Source: Sedimentisphaerales bacterium (GTDB lineage Bacteria; Planctomycetota; Phycisphaerae; Sedimentisphaerales; SM23-30). From it: a stretch of DNA of 64,000 nucleotides. The notes under the pieces are model-generated. The model saw only the letters and a list, made by a program, of their open reading frames with translations. It did not search any database and was not told the origin of the DNA. A program made the position numbers and the translations under genes. The stretch is from positions 18,349 through 82,348 of the forward strand of contig JANQJS010000046.1 in assembly GCA_028281535.1 (NCBI GenBank), written 5' to 3'. Below are positions 24,301 through 32,433 of the stretch, one piece after another. Positions within the stretch are counted from its first letter, which is position 1, and every line of letters starts with the position of its first letter.

Positions 24301-26279
24301 CCTGTATCAAAGTAGTTATTGCCAGAGATCCAGCCGCTATCAGAGCCGCCAGGATTACCTGATGTTTCATCGAATTCATATTCGACAGGATTATTTCCTT
24401 CGGCATCTGTTGCAACCGTAGCACTCATTTGAATTGCTGCATCGCTGACTGCTGCTGGAGCAGAGCTAAAGGTTGCAGGGTTAGGGGTTGGCGGATTATT
24501 TGAACTTGTTGTTTGTTGACAACTTTGAAGGGAGTCACCAGTTGTATTTTGGTTGGCAGAGGTGTCCCGAGCACGCACGACGAAGCAGTATTGCACACCA
24601 GACTGTAATCCAGTGACATCGTAGAATGCCGTTGGCAGCCATCCACTGTCGAATGTTGACCCATTTAAAATTTCATCAAATTGATATTCAACGCCTGCAC
24701 CATCTGGGTCGGTAACAATTGTTGAGTTAACACGCATTGAGTTTGTGCTTACATTTGAAAAACTTGAAATAGATGGTTGAGCAGGTGGCGTCGTATCTGC
24801 TGGAGGTGCGCTACCTGAAAGTTGAATCCAAGCACTCTCAGAAGGAATGCGGCTACCCGCAGCACCACGACTAATCGTTAAGTAGTAGTATCCTGGAGGT
24901 GCGATGTTAGGATTAGAAGGTAACGTTACGGATAATGTAGAACCTTGATCTGTAAAATTGCAAGGGACCGCTATCATATTATAAGTAAAACTATGTGTTG
25001 ATGATCCAGGACGTCGAAGATGAACCTGAGTAATGGGGCCAGCGGTTGATGTATAACCAACGGTAATATTACTGCCATAACCAGCAGATCCAGGTGAAGA
25101 GGTAATCGTTGGGCGAGTAGCGGTCATATAGTCTGGTAAGTAAATTTGAACCTGATTTGTTTCGCCAAATCCCCCTTGGCCACCAGGATTAGAACCACCA
25201 GAAACACAAACACGACCATCTGGAAGTAAAATACCACCGGTATGATAGCCGCGATTAAGGTTACCTGAGGTTCCGTTTCTCCAGGAATTGGTAGCAGGGG
25301 TATAGATTTGGGCTTGTTGAGCAGGTCCATATACAACAACTTCTTCGTTAGGTAATAAGGTGGCTAAGAAATATGAACGATCACCAACACCTGTTGGCAT
25401 GGAAGCTAGTGTCGACCAGCTTGGACTCACTGCATCTGGATTAATCACTGTTACCGTAGGATTCGAACCATCTTCGGCACCAAAAGGAAACCCACCCATT
25501 GCCATCACACGGCCGTCAAACAAACGAGCATAGGTTCCTTGCAAACGACCACCACCGCCTAAACCTGGATCAGTCGGACCAGCAGATCGGCTTGCAGAAT
25601 TCGTATCTGTGTTAATGGTATAAAATTGGGAAGAGTTGGGTCCTGCTTCAAAAACTCTGAAAATATTACCATTTTGTTCTGCTAATAAAAACAGGCGTGG
25701 GTAGGCATCTGGATCTTGTGTCGCCATAAGATTTCCACCACTCAGTATGGTTCTGGTATTGGTGGCTGGATCAAATAATTCTCCAGTTAGGTTATTACCA
25801 CCATCACCATTGGCGGTAATACCACCTAATGTAAATAATTGACCATTTCCCAAAATAATGGTCGATGGATACCAACGTCCGCTACCTGATGCTAAGCTGC
25901 CGAGATTCGTCATTTGTTCAGCTACGGGGTCAAATCGACTGATCGTGGCATCTGCTTGACCATCCGTCATGATGAAATCACCATTTTCTAATACTGAATG
26001 ACCTGCACAGAAATAGTTTTTAGGAGCGAGTTGTACGTTAGCAATCCCTAAATTATTTGGATTAAATGTTGCCCAGGGGAATTGTGTCGCACCATCTCCT
26101 TGGTCTCTAAATGAGAACACAAAAACACGATTGGTGTGTAAGCTCGTCATGTGAATTGCTTCGACCCCGGTAGCGACAGGAGGTGTCCAAGAGTCCGCTA
26201 GCAGCGATGAGGTTGTTAGCCCCATGAAGATTAAGAGAAAACGTGTCGTCCATTTTTTTATACGTACTTCCATAGACAT
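21384..26279 (-). CDS. secreted copper-radical oxidase (galactose/glyoxal oxidase-like) with cupredoxin, PASTA, dockerin-like and discoidin domains
   Basis: A 1631-residue exported protein (signal peptide about 1-29). Residues 30-385 form a Kelch-type propeller and 385-490 a DUF1929-like domain. The copper-radical site residues appear in family order: C91 (YFCAGHSV), Y137 (RWYPST), Y345-H346 (RGYHTGG) and H429 (SSTHSFT). Next come fibronectin-III-like repeats and a cupredoxin domain (about 695-810) with possible type-1 copper ligands in EAGHNVW and in the YHCHVHTSNSPEFMFGTITV end. A PASTA-like domain (about 818-880) follows, then a choice-of-anchor M-like domain (HTENHFNFAF), more FN3, a dockerin-like segment (about 1293-1360, in the middle rather than at the end), FN3, and a C-terminal F5/8-type discoidin domain. 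It probably oxidises sugars, alcohols or aldehydes on polysaccharides with H2O2 release. The upstream sigma/FecR pair may regulate it. Confidence 0.88.
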   Translation of the reverse strand: MSMEVRIKKWTTRFLLIFMGLTTSSLLADSWTPPVATGVEAIHMTSLHTNRVFVFSFRDQGDGATQFPWATFNPNNLGIANVQLAPKNYFCAGHSVLENGDFIMTDGQADATISRFDPVAEQMTNLGSLASGSGRWYPSTIILGNGQLFTLGGITANGDGGNNLTGELFDPATNTRTILSGGNLMATQDPDAYPRLFLLAEQNGNIFRVFEAGPNSSQFYTINTDTNSASRSAGPTDPGLGGGGRLQGTYARLFDGRVMAMGGFPFGAEDGSNPTVTVINPDAVSPSWSTLASMPTGVGDRSYFLATLLPNEEVVVYGPAQQAQIYTPATNSWRNGTSGNLNRGYHTGGILLPDGRVCVSGGSNPGGQGGFGETNQVQIYLPDYMTATRPTITSSPGSAGYGSNITVGYTSTAGPITQVHLRRPGSSTHSFTYNMIAVPCNFTDQGSTLSVTLPSNPNIAPPGYYYLTISRGAAGSRIPSESAWIQLSGSAPPADTTPPAQPSISSFSNVSTNSMRVNSTIVTDPDGAGVEYQFDEILNGSTFDSGWLPTAFYDVTGLQSGVQYCFVVRARDTSANQNTTGDSLQSCQQTTSSNNPPTPNPATFSSAPAAVSDAAIQMSATVATDAEGNNPVEYEFDETSGNPGGSDSGWISGNNYFDTGLNPSTQYSYRVRYRDSLGNTGNWSATANATTNAEDGFVDIAVGPGFQFDPANVTINVGDTVQWEFHEAGHNVWAGLSGNHNFLISNPSQVVFASTNDPLVTNPAGVTFNTTFSQALLDDSNGDIGTNQYNYHCHVHTSNSPEFMFGTITVVENSGGTGGPCTVPDVCGLTQAAAQTALTNAGFTNVTVQNAASDTVLAGKVASVTPNAGTGVTCNSNVVITISTGPTQSFAANWISGWSDLNIVCCWNTVFYSDDGSSFGVWNPPGSGDQASNFSNILINVPNTTAKTRTAGDGLAVTGVGVGETYWRLPQSASDATAEGAPFFNISADESLSSQFINGQVSLNITSVTSPSGSGTCSVYTNPNTFVNAFTQGVGQTLSPFFIMTQDPHTENHFNFAFSEPGLWTINLTIGNRVGGGASSVLPFNFLVEANSCGGGSTPGDNPPSIPTNVTSPAQSPTTIDINWNASTDDIGLSGYDISVNGVVNSSVGPTTTSTTINGLSASTTYAIAVQAKDTSNNASGYSQPIFVSTGAVQGGLPPSAPSIVSVVASTASQATVTSTVSIDPEGSNVEYFFDELTGNSGGADSTWQPSNIYTNNGLASCGSYSYAVKARDTAGNQTALSLAVNITMPGADADFNNDNNVDAIDLNLFADGWLLTNCSIVNNFCNETNLSCDGAVTLNDFALFGQAWLSSIDGNSPSAPSILSATADDNTQVTVTSSVSTDGEGNGPVEYQFNESTGASGATDSGWQTSTTHVDSGLTASTQYCYQVRSRDSWGNMTSYSSPASCVTTQAACGTGQPFSTFVGAGNSTDVVVTASSTDTEGASTANTVNGSGLSGNAHSTAFEAAWTSNGDAGNPPAPNPNPARGSGNWISYDLGHLYTLGLLHVWNGNEVPGRGLNSVTIDYSQDGINWTELGSGFNFTQATGTASYTGTDEADFGGVCTRYVVITINSNHGDSFANAVSEVRFNIVP

Positions 26280-26348
26280 TTTTTACCCTTTCATTTTACT
26301 TTCGTTCTATTCAATTGTTGTTAATACCAGGTGCATCTGCGCCCAATC

Positions 26349-28097
26349 TTATTTTTTTAGCGATTGGTATAGGGCAGATATGTCAGCGTTTGATAATATG
26401 CGATTATAAATCATCACATCATCGATGCTTCCAGCAAAGGCGGGTAAGGTTTTAGCTTCATGTATATCAGCGTTTGATCCCCCGAAGTAAATGGTCAACT
26501 CTTTATCAATAATAGTGGATATTGGGTTGGTCTGTGTCGTAGCGAGTCGTCCATTTATATATATATCAAGTTGATGTTCAGAATCTGTTATGGCAACATG
26601 AAAACCATTTAAATATTTTTGGTCAAAAGGAGTGGTTGTTTTAGCTAATTCAAACTCTGAGTTAGATTCTTTGTTCAATTCATTATCATTGTATTTGATT
26701 TCATCATCATCTTCGTCAAATTCGGATTCATCCTCATGGCTGTTTTCTTTTGGAAAATACCCAAAGACCATTTCTAGAGAGTTGTCTGACTGGTTTCGAT
26801 TTAAATATAATTGGTGAGTTATTTCAAGGCCACCAATGTCGTCTTGTGGCATTTGCTGACCAATGATCATGATGTTTTGAGGTGAAAAACTCTTTAACGT
26901 TGCCCAAAAGGAAATCGTTAGATCTGTTGAGTCAAATTCATCGGTAAATTCTTGGATTTTGAAACATTGCTGCTGTCCATTGCACTGTAATATCGAGTTA
27001 TTATTTAGATCAGTGGTCAAGGTAGCTTCGTTCAGGATAGACCCATATTCTGATGATGAGGTTTCAAAATTAAATTCAATGTCTGGGTTAGAAACATGAC
27101 TGGCTTCGATCTGTTTGGTTGCGGTGGTATTTTTGTTAACTGGTTGTTGAGGCGAAACAGCATGCGATTGACTAAGTTGTGTCGTTGCGATATTTTCTAT
27201 CTCACCGCTGGCAAGTACACGAACAGATTGGCCCGTCAATAGTTTTTGTGAGATACTTGAGAGTTTTGAAATACATTCAATGACACCATCTTGTACATGA
27301 CATTCGCTTTGGCCGCTATCGTCTACATAGACGCTGAATTTTGTTCCCAGGTCGACAATCGTTGTGTTTGGGGTTTCTACAGTGAAACCAATGGCTTGTG
27401 ATGGAACATTTGCTAATAGCCGACCTTTTTCAAGATAGGTGCTGTTTGAGGACATTAAATTGAAAGTGGCAGGCGCATTAAACACAACTATGGCACCATC
27501 GTTAAACATCAACTCAAGGGATCCTGAAACGAGTTCGTAAGATTGTGCCGAGAGTTGTGTGCCAGGAATTGTTTTTAGCGATTTGTTTTGCCATTGAGCT
27601 TGTGACGATGCATGAATTGTTGCTATATGTTTATTTGATGACTGTGGTAAACTGGCCCAAATAATGATTCCCAATATTAAGCATGCAGCAACTTTTGTAA
27701 CGGTATTCAAAAAAGATCCCTGAAAGAAGCCAGGTTTTGAATCCTGTGATGCATTATATTGTTCTTTTATTTTTTTGGATCGATTTTTTTGAAGAAACTC
27801 ATGTAATTCGATATCTGCATCCATTTTGATTTTATTAGAAGAGTCATTGTCTTTTGGAGTGATATTATAGCACTCCAGGGTGTCATTCTGTTTTTCATTT
27901 AATGGGTTATTATCGAGCACTAAGTTTGATTTTTTATAGAGTATGCAATACATCTCACTATAGTCTCGAAAAAGGTCGATCGCTTCTGCATTACTTTGTA
28001 ATTCTTTTTCCAATATAGATAAATGATCACTGGAAATGTTATTTTCCAGGAATGCAATGATCAGTTTTTCAATGTCAGGAGATGAGGTGTATTTCAT
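26349..28097 (-). CDS. FecR-domain and LamG-domain membrane protein
   Basis: A 582-residue protein beginning at the ATG at 28097, which has AGGAG 8 bases upstream and overlaps the sigma-factor stop as ATGA. The cytoplasmic N-terminus (about 1-130) has a helical pattern seen in anti-sigma-like regions. One membrane helix follows (about 131-151, KVAACLILGIIIWASL), then a FecR-like domain (VVFNAPATFNLMSSNSTYLE, TIVDLGTKFSVYVDDSG). At the C-terminus lies a LamG/concanavalin-like domain (about 330-580, LTISFWATL, FAGSIDDVMIYNRILS). Sigma plus FecR/LamG pairs are common in planctomycetes. It probably senses an extracellular ligand and controls the sigma factor. Confidence 0.88.
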   Translation of the reverse strand: MKYTSSPDIEKLIIAFLENNISSDHLSILEKELQSNAEAIDLFRDYSEMYCILYKKSNLVLDNNPLNEKQNDTLECYNITPKDNDSSNKIKMDADIELHEFLQKNRSKKIKEQYNASQDSKPGFFQGSFLNTVTKVAACLILGIIIWASLPQSSNKHIATIHASSQAQWQNKSLKTIPGTQLSAQSYELVSGSLELMFNDGAIVVFNAPATFNLMSSNSTYLEKGRLLANVPSQAIGFTVETPNTTIVDLGTKFSVYVDDSGQSECHVQDGVIECISKLSSISQKLLTGQSVRVLASGEIENIATTQLSQSHAVSPQQPVNKNTTATKQIEASHVSNPDIEFNFETSSSEYGSILNEATLTTDLNNNSILQCNGQQQCFKIQEFTDEFDSTDLTISFWATLKSFSPQNIMIIGQQMPQDDIGGLEITHQLYLNRNQSDNSLEMVFGYFPKENSHEDESEFDEDDDEIKYNDNELNKESNSEFELAKTTTPFDQKYLNGFHVAITDSEHQLDIYINGRLATTQTNPISTIIDKELTIYFGGSNADIHEAKTLPAFAGSIDDVMIYNRILSNADISALYQSLKK

Positions 28098-28645
28098 GAG
28101 GACATCTCCTGACTTGAAAAATCTGATTTTATGCATTGTCGCAATGACTTCATAATGCGATAAAAGGCCTGGTGGAGAGCCTGATTTGTTCTTTTAACGA
28201 TGTCAGCAATTTCTTTGATGCCCATATTGGACTGGTATCGCATGGCCATTAGTTTTTGATCGGTGGTATTTAATTTGCCAATACATTTTTTGAGTACATC
28301 CGCTTTGTCACTGATATGGCGATCTGTGTGGTTGGTAAAATGATCAGCCAGCTTATGAAATGTGACGTCGCTTAGTTTTTGTTGTTCGCGTTGTTGTTTT
28401 GATCTGAAATTGAGGATCTTGTTTTTGGCTATGCCAATTCCCCATGCGATGAAGCTTTGTGTTGTATCATATTCGTCAAATTTACGGCACATTACCATCA
28501 CAGTTTCCTGGTATAGATCATCTGCATCAGAGAAATTATGAATCAGTGAGAAAATAACACTGTATAGCTCATCCTGATGTTTGAGCAATAAACTGGTGAA
28601 TTGTTCATTCTGTCCAGTATGGGTGTTATTATTGTCACGATTCAT
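28094..28645 (-). CDS. ECF RNA polymerase sigma factor (Rhodopirellula/Verrucomicrobia type)
   Basis: A 183-residue sigma factor with region 2 (VIFSLIHNFSDADDLYQETV, FIAWGIGIAKNKILNFRSKQ) and region 4 (about 125-175, LMAMRYQSNMGIKEIADIVK, then ALHQAFYRIMKSLRQCI). It resembles the ECF subfamily expanded in planctomycetes and Verrucomicrobia. The start is followed by the hydrophilic MNRDNNNTHTGQNEQ. The overlap with the FecR/LamG gene indicates coupled translation, as expected for a sigma factor and its regulator. No target promoter motif could be derived from the window. Confidence 0.9.
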   Translation of the reverse strand: MNRDNNNTHTGQNEQFTSLLLKHQDELYSVIFSLIHNFSDADDLYQETVMVMCRKFDEYDTTQSFIAWGIGIAKNKILNFRSKQQREQQKLSDVTFHKLADHFTNHTDRHISDKADVLKKCIGKLNTTDQKLMAMRYQSNMGIKEIADIVKRTNQALHQAFYRIMKSLRQCIKSDFSSQEMSS

Positions 28646-28725
28646 ATTGGTTTGCCTAATTTGTGAGGTTACTTTGTTTCTTCATATATACCTTTTGATG
28701 GTTTGGCGAAAACTCAGTGTAAAAA

Positions 28726-28788
28726 TCTATTTTTTTAATAAAAAAAGAGATGAGGCGACTTTAAGTCTTTTATATAAATCGACTTAAA
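28726..28788 (-). terminator. hairpins downstream of murD, possible terminator
   Basis: TTTAAGTC (28760-28767) and GACTTAAA (28781-28788) form a perfect 8-bp stem about 70 bases after the murD stop. Further along, TTTTTTT-AAT-AAAAAAA (28730-28746) forms a purely A/T hairpin flanked by TCT/AGA. A U run follows on the minus strand, but not directly at the GC-containing stem. The rest of the gap up to the sigma gene shows nothing I can name. Confidence 0.4.
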
Positions 28789-28858
28789 ACATTCTTGTCT
28801 TGATGATAAATTGTATGGCGCTTCGTTGGAAACACAATTTTATGGCACTATTGGTCGT

Positions 28859-30187
28859 CTAGGTGAGTAAGTTGACAAAATGCCGGAATTGATCGCCACG
28901 ATCTTGGAAATTCTTGAACATATCGTAGCTGGCACAGGCTGGAGATAATAAAACAACGCTATTATCGGTCGCATGTTGTTGGGCTAATTCAATGGCCTGT
29001 TCCAAAGTGTCAGAGGTTTGAATTGCGACAGAGCTTGTAATCATACTTGCCTGCAACTGTTTGAGTAAGGACTCTTTGACTTGTCCGATAAGTATGACGG
29101 TTTCAACTTGGTTTTTGGGCTGAGCTATGGATTCAATGAGTGGGGAGAAATCGATTTGCTTATCGTAGCCACCCAGAATGAGCACTTTCTTTTTGTCGAA
29201 AGATTCTATGGCTGCAATTGTGCTTTGAGGGGTGGTTGAGATTGAATCGTTGTAATACGTCACGCCATCAAGATGTCTGATGAGTTCTAGCCGGTGGGGC
29301 AAGCCATGAAAGTTTTCCAGAGCTTTGATCGATTTCGATCTACTTAGCTTGAGAATATTGGCTACTTGCAATGCCGCGGCGGCATTAGATTTGTTGTGGT
29401 TACCTGGAATCGCAAGTTGGATATCTTTGGTATCCTTGATTGAATACCAATGTGTTTGGGCATTCGTTAATATAGGCCAGTCGTTGAATTCTGGATCATC
29501 GTGATTGAAAATCGCATGATCGTTGACATGTTGGTAGCGTAAAATATTTTTCTTGGCATCAACGTAAGCATCCATATCGCCATGCCAATCAATATGATTT
29601 TCAGTAATATTTGTGAGTATGGCAATTTGAGGGCTATGTTGACTAAGTCCCAGATCATAAAGTTGAAAGCTACTCAGCTCCAAAACGGCCCAGTCTTTTT
29701 CAGAAATTTTGTCGATCTGTTGAAGTAAGTTTGTCTGTCCAATATTGCCGCCTGTCCAAATCGTTTTGTCGGTAGTCGCTCTAAGAATCTCCGAGATCAT
29801 GGCAGTTGTAGTGCTTTTGCCATTGCTGCCAGTCACACCAATAATTGGGGCAGGGCAATAGTCAAAAAAGAGGTTCATCTCAGTGGTCTGTGGAATATGA
29901 TTTTTTTCAGCGAGTTTAAGCCAGGGGGAGTGTTTGGGGACCGCAGGATTGACTACGATGAGATCAGAATGAATAAAATCTTCTTTTGTGTGCTCACCTA
30001 GATGGTATTCGATTTCGAGATCTTCAAGGTGCTTAATACTGGATGTGAGTGTTTGTGAGTCGCTGGTGTCTGTGATGGTTACTTTGGCACCATGTTCAGC
30101 AAGAAATCGACTGACACCAACGCCGCCACCAAAATGACCCAGGCCCATGACAAGTACTTTTTTATTGGCTAAGCTCGATGGTTTCAT
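28859..30187 (-). CDS. murD: UDP-N-acetylmuramoylalanine--D-glutamate ligase
   Basis: A 442-residue Mur ligase that adds D-glutamate to UDP-MurNAc-L-Ala in the cytoplasm during peptidoglycan synthesis. The N-terminal Rossmann part shows VLVMGLGHFGGGVGVSRFL. The ATP loop is GVTGSNGKSTTTAMI (about 115-130), followed by LELSSFQLYDL, NITENHIDWHGDMDAYVDAK and the C-terminal LILGGYDKQIDF and LLSPACASYDMFKNFQDRGD. Length is standard. It sits alone, outside a division-cell wall cluster, 31 bp behind pyrF and probably cotranscribed with it. Its presence shows that the host makes peptidoglycan precursors. Confidence 0.95.
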   Translation of the reverse strand: MKPSSLANKKVLVMGLGHFGGGVGVSRFLAEHGAKVTITDTSDSQTLTSSIKHLEDLEIEYHLGEHTKEDFIHSDLIVVNPAVPKHSPWLKLAEKNHIPQTTEMNLFFDYCPAPIIGVTGSNGKSTTTAMISEILRATTDKTIWTGGNIGQTNLLQQIDKISEKDWAVLELSSFQLYDLGLSQHSPQIAILTNITENHIDWHGDMDAYVDAKKNILRYQHVNDHAIFNHDDPEFNDWPILTNAQTHWYSIKDTKDIQLAIPGNHNKSNAAAALQVANILKLSRSKSIKALENFHGLPHRLELIRHLDGVTYYNDSISTTPQSTIAAIESFDKKKVLILGGYDKQIDFSPLIESIAQPKNQVETVILIGQVKESLLKQLQASMITSSVAIQTSDTLEQAIELAQQHATDNSVVLLSPACASYDMFKNFQDRGDQFRHFVNLLT

Positions 30188-30218
30188 GAGTGATCAAGCC
30201 CATCACTGCATTAATTAA

Positions 30219-31166
30219 TTAAACGTTTGCGGATGATAATTGTGCTTTCATATCAACACATGCTTGTTCGATGCATTTCACCCAATCATCGCCATATTGA
30301 CCTTGGTATTGTGGATTATCGTATGCATAGATAATTGATCGTGACGCATTTATTAAAGCACCGCTGCCGTCATCTTTGCAAAATTCCAGACAGTCCGAAG
30401 CCAAAGCTCCTTGAGCACCAAAACCTGGTACTAAAAATAGCATGTGAGGATATTGCTGGCGAAGTGTTTGGGCCTGCTCGGCTGTAGCCCCGCCGATGAC
30501 CATGCCGATATTGCTGTAGCCACAGCTACCTAAATATTTAGGTTCACAAGCAAGTGTTGCGACTTGCTCTGCAAGAAATTCGTAATATTGTTGTCCGTCT
30601 TCATTGGCAAATTCTGCTAAAATATTTGCTGAAGGATTGCTCGCTTTAACCCAAACAAAAAGTCCTTTGCCTTGTTCAGTGGCCGTTTCTGCGAAAGGTA
30701 TGATACCATCTGTACCAGCAAAACCGTTGATGGTAATGGCGTCTGGTGCATCAATGCCATCCATGTCTAAAAAGTCAGGATTTTTGATATGAGCATTTGC
30801 ATATGCCTGTGCAGTGGATCCAATATCGCCTCGCTTGACATCGCCGATGACTTCAAGGCCCAATGCGGTTGCTTCTTGCACGACTGAGTAATAAGCTTCA
30901 ACACCTTCCCAGTAATATTTTTCAAAGAAGGCGCTGTTAATTTTTACCGCCGGTACAAGCGGGGCAACGGTTTTTAAAACTTTTGTGCAGAATTCCATAA
31001 TAGCGTCGATTGCAACTTCCACATCTGTTTCATCATTCAAATCTTTGCGTTCAATGATTTGTTTGGGAAGATTGGAGTAAATGGGATCAAGTCCGACGAT
31101 GGCCGGAGTCCCTTTTGATTTAATAGCTTCGGTTAAGCGGTCTGCAAAGTGGTCTGCCACGTTCAT
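30219..31166 (-). CDS. pyrF: orotidine 5'-phosphate decarboxylase (type 2)
   Basis: A 315-residue OMP decarboxylase, the last step of UMP synthesis. Signature segments are AIVGLDPIYSNLP (about 21), VPAVKINSAFFEKYYWEG, and the catalytic loop VIGDVKRGDIGSTAQAYA containing the Asp-Lys-Asp centre. ITINGFAGTDGIIPF, LFVWVKASNPSA and FLVPGFGAQGA are family segments of the longer type 2 form. It leads a probable pyrF-murD unit. A promoter with a TTTGTT/AACAAA palindrome lies just upstream. Confidence 0.95.
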   Translation of the reverse strand: MNVADHFADRLTEAIKSKGTPAIVGLDPIYSNLPKQIIERKDLNDETDVEVAIDAIMEFCTKVLKTVAPLVPAVKINSAFFEKYYWEGVEAYYSVVQEATALGLEVIGDVKRGDIGSTAQAYANAHIKNPDFLDMDGIDAPDAITINGFAGTDGIIPFAETATEQGKGLFVWVKASNPSANILAEFANEDGQQYYEFLAEQVATLACEPKYLGSCGYSNIGMVIGGATAEQAQTLRQQYPHMLFLVPGFGAQGALASDCLEFCKDDGSGALINASRSIIYAYDNPQYQGQYGDDWVKCIEQACVDMKAQLSSANV

Positions 31167-31220
31167 GTCCTTTCAAGCTAATCAAGCTGCAATAAAATGC
31201 CATTAATAGTTAAATTACCG

Positions 31221-31260
31221 TTTGTTAGAACAAATATACCTTTAATTGATCAAACTGCAA
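31221..31260 (-). promoter_or_regulatory. candidate pyrF promoter with palindrome
   Basis: Minus-strand TTGCAG (31255-31260), 16-bp spacer, TATATT (31233-31238). Immediately downstream and touching the -10 is TTTGTT-AG-AACAAA (31221-31234), a 6-bp perfect inverted repeat where a repressor could sit. Confidence 0.5.
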
Positions 31261-31276
31261 GGGAGAAATAAATTTA

Positions 31277-32362
31277 TTACGTACTGGAAGGATCTTTGGA
31301 TTCCATTTGCGCTAACTTTAACCCAAATCTGTCAAGTTTTTTTCCAGTGTCATCGTATTTGGATTTGGCATTATTCAGGTGTGTACCCAGCTTGCCAAAA
31401 TCATCCTGTAATAAGGACAAATCATTGTGTAACTGGTTCAATCTTTGAAGGATTGATTGAGCGTTTTTCTCGATTTTTAACCCTTGAAGTCCCATGGCAA
31501 TGACCATGAGATATGCGTATAACATGTTCGGTGATACGGGAAACACTTTCATGCTTCGTGCGAAACTTCCCAGGTCCATGCCATCGTCCCCAACATGCAT
31601 TAGTTCATAAAAGACATTTTCTGCAGGGACAAACATGAGTGCGAAATCAAGTGTTCCTTCGTCTGGTAAGATATATTTATCGCTAATGTCTTTAATATGT
31701 TTTTTGACATCTTTTAGAAACGCTTTTCTCGCTTGAAGATAGGTCTCTTCAGATTCAGTTTCTAACATGCGCTGAAAGTTTGGGAGTGGAAATTTGGCAT
31801 CAATGCAGACTTTGCCTTGAACTAACTCGACGATGGCGTCCACTAAGGTGCCGTTTTTAAATTTGTAAGGCGTTTTGTAGTGATTAGGTAATATGTCTTC
31901 TAATAAATTTTCTAAGGTCCATTCACCCAGGTTTCCTCGAAGTTTGGGACTTTGGAGGATGTCTTGTAATTTCTTGACTTCGCCACCTACTTGCACGATT
32001 TGATTAGTTGCCTGGTTAAGTTGGCCTAGTTGTGTTTTTAGATCGCCTACGGTTTTACTGACAACATCTAATCGTTCAGAAGTCGATTTTTGTGTTTGCT
32101 GAGATAAATTTTGATTTTGTGTCAAAAGTGAACTGGTATTCGTAGTGAGATTTTGCATCGCTTTGGTAATTTGTTCATTCAATTGTCCAATGCGTGAATC
32201 CTGTTGGCTTAATGAGCTTGATAATTGTTGCTGGAGTAATTGAAGGCCCGGATCGGTCTCTTTTTTCTTACCCTGGTTTTTGAGGATGACAATAAGGATC
32301 GCTAATACTGCGATCAGAAGAACAGTTGTTATGATTAATAATATGGGTAATATGTCAGGCAT
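31277..32362 (-). CDS. rmuC: DNA recombination protein RmuC
   Basis: A 361-residue RmuC-family protein. It has one N-terminal membrane helix (about 4-28), a coiled coil rich in Gln and Ser (about 35-130, QQQLSSSLSQQDSRIGQLNE) and the RmuC nuclease-like core (GNLGEWTLENLLEDILP, VCIDAKFPLPNFQRML, DFALMFVPAENVFYELM, VSPNMLYAYLMVIAMGLQ). The core resembles PD-(D/E)xK nucleases. The family limits inversions at short inverted repeats in E. coli. Its ATG is preceded by an 11-bp inverted repeat that includes the GAGG just before the start. Confidence 0.93.
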   Translation of the reverse strand: MPDILPILLIITTVLLIAVLAILIVILKNQGKKKETDPGLQLLQQQLSSSLSQQDSRIGQLNEQITKAMQNLTTNTSSLLTQNQNLSQQTQKSTSERLDVVSKTVGDLKTQLGQLNQATNQIVQVGGEVKKLQDILQSPKLRGNLGEWTLENLLEDILPNHYKTPYKFKNGTLVDAIVELVQGKVCIDAKFPLPNFQRMLETESEETYLQARKAFLKDVKKHIKDISDKYILPDEGTLDFALMFVPAENVFYELMHVGDDGMDLGSFARSMKVFPVSPNMLYAYLMVIAMGLQGLKIEKNAQSILQRLNQLHNDLSLLQDDFGKLGTHLNNAKSKYDDTGKKLDRFGLKLAQMESKDPSST

Positions 32363-32364
32363 GT

Positions 32365-32395
32365 CCTCTATTATATGGAAATGTTATAATAGAGG
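32365..32395 (-). promoter_or_regulatory. 11-bp inverted repeat in front of rmuC
   Basis: CCTCTATTATA and TATAATAGAGG are exact inverse copies around nine bases. In the rmuC mRNA the 3' arm ends two bases before the ATG and contains the only SD-like bases (AGAGGA). The hairpin could therefore mask translation initiation; alternatively it is a DNA operator. Confidence 0.5.
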
Positions 32396-32433
32396 AAGCG
32401 TTAAATTCTAATCAAACCAATAGCTTAGATCGG

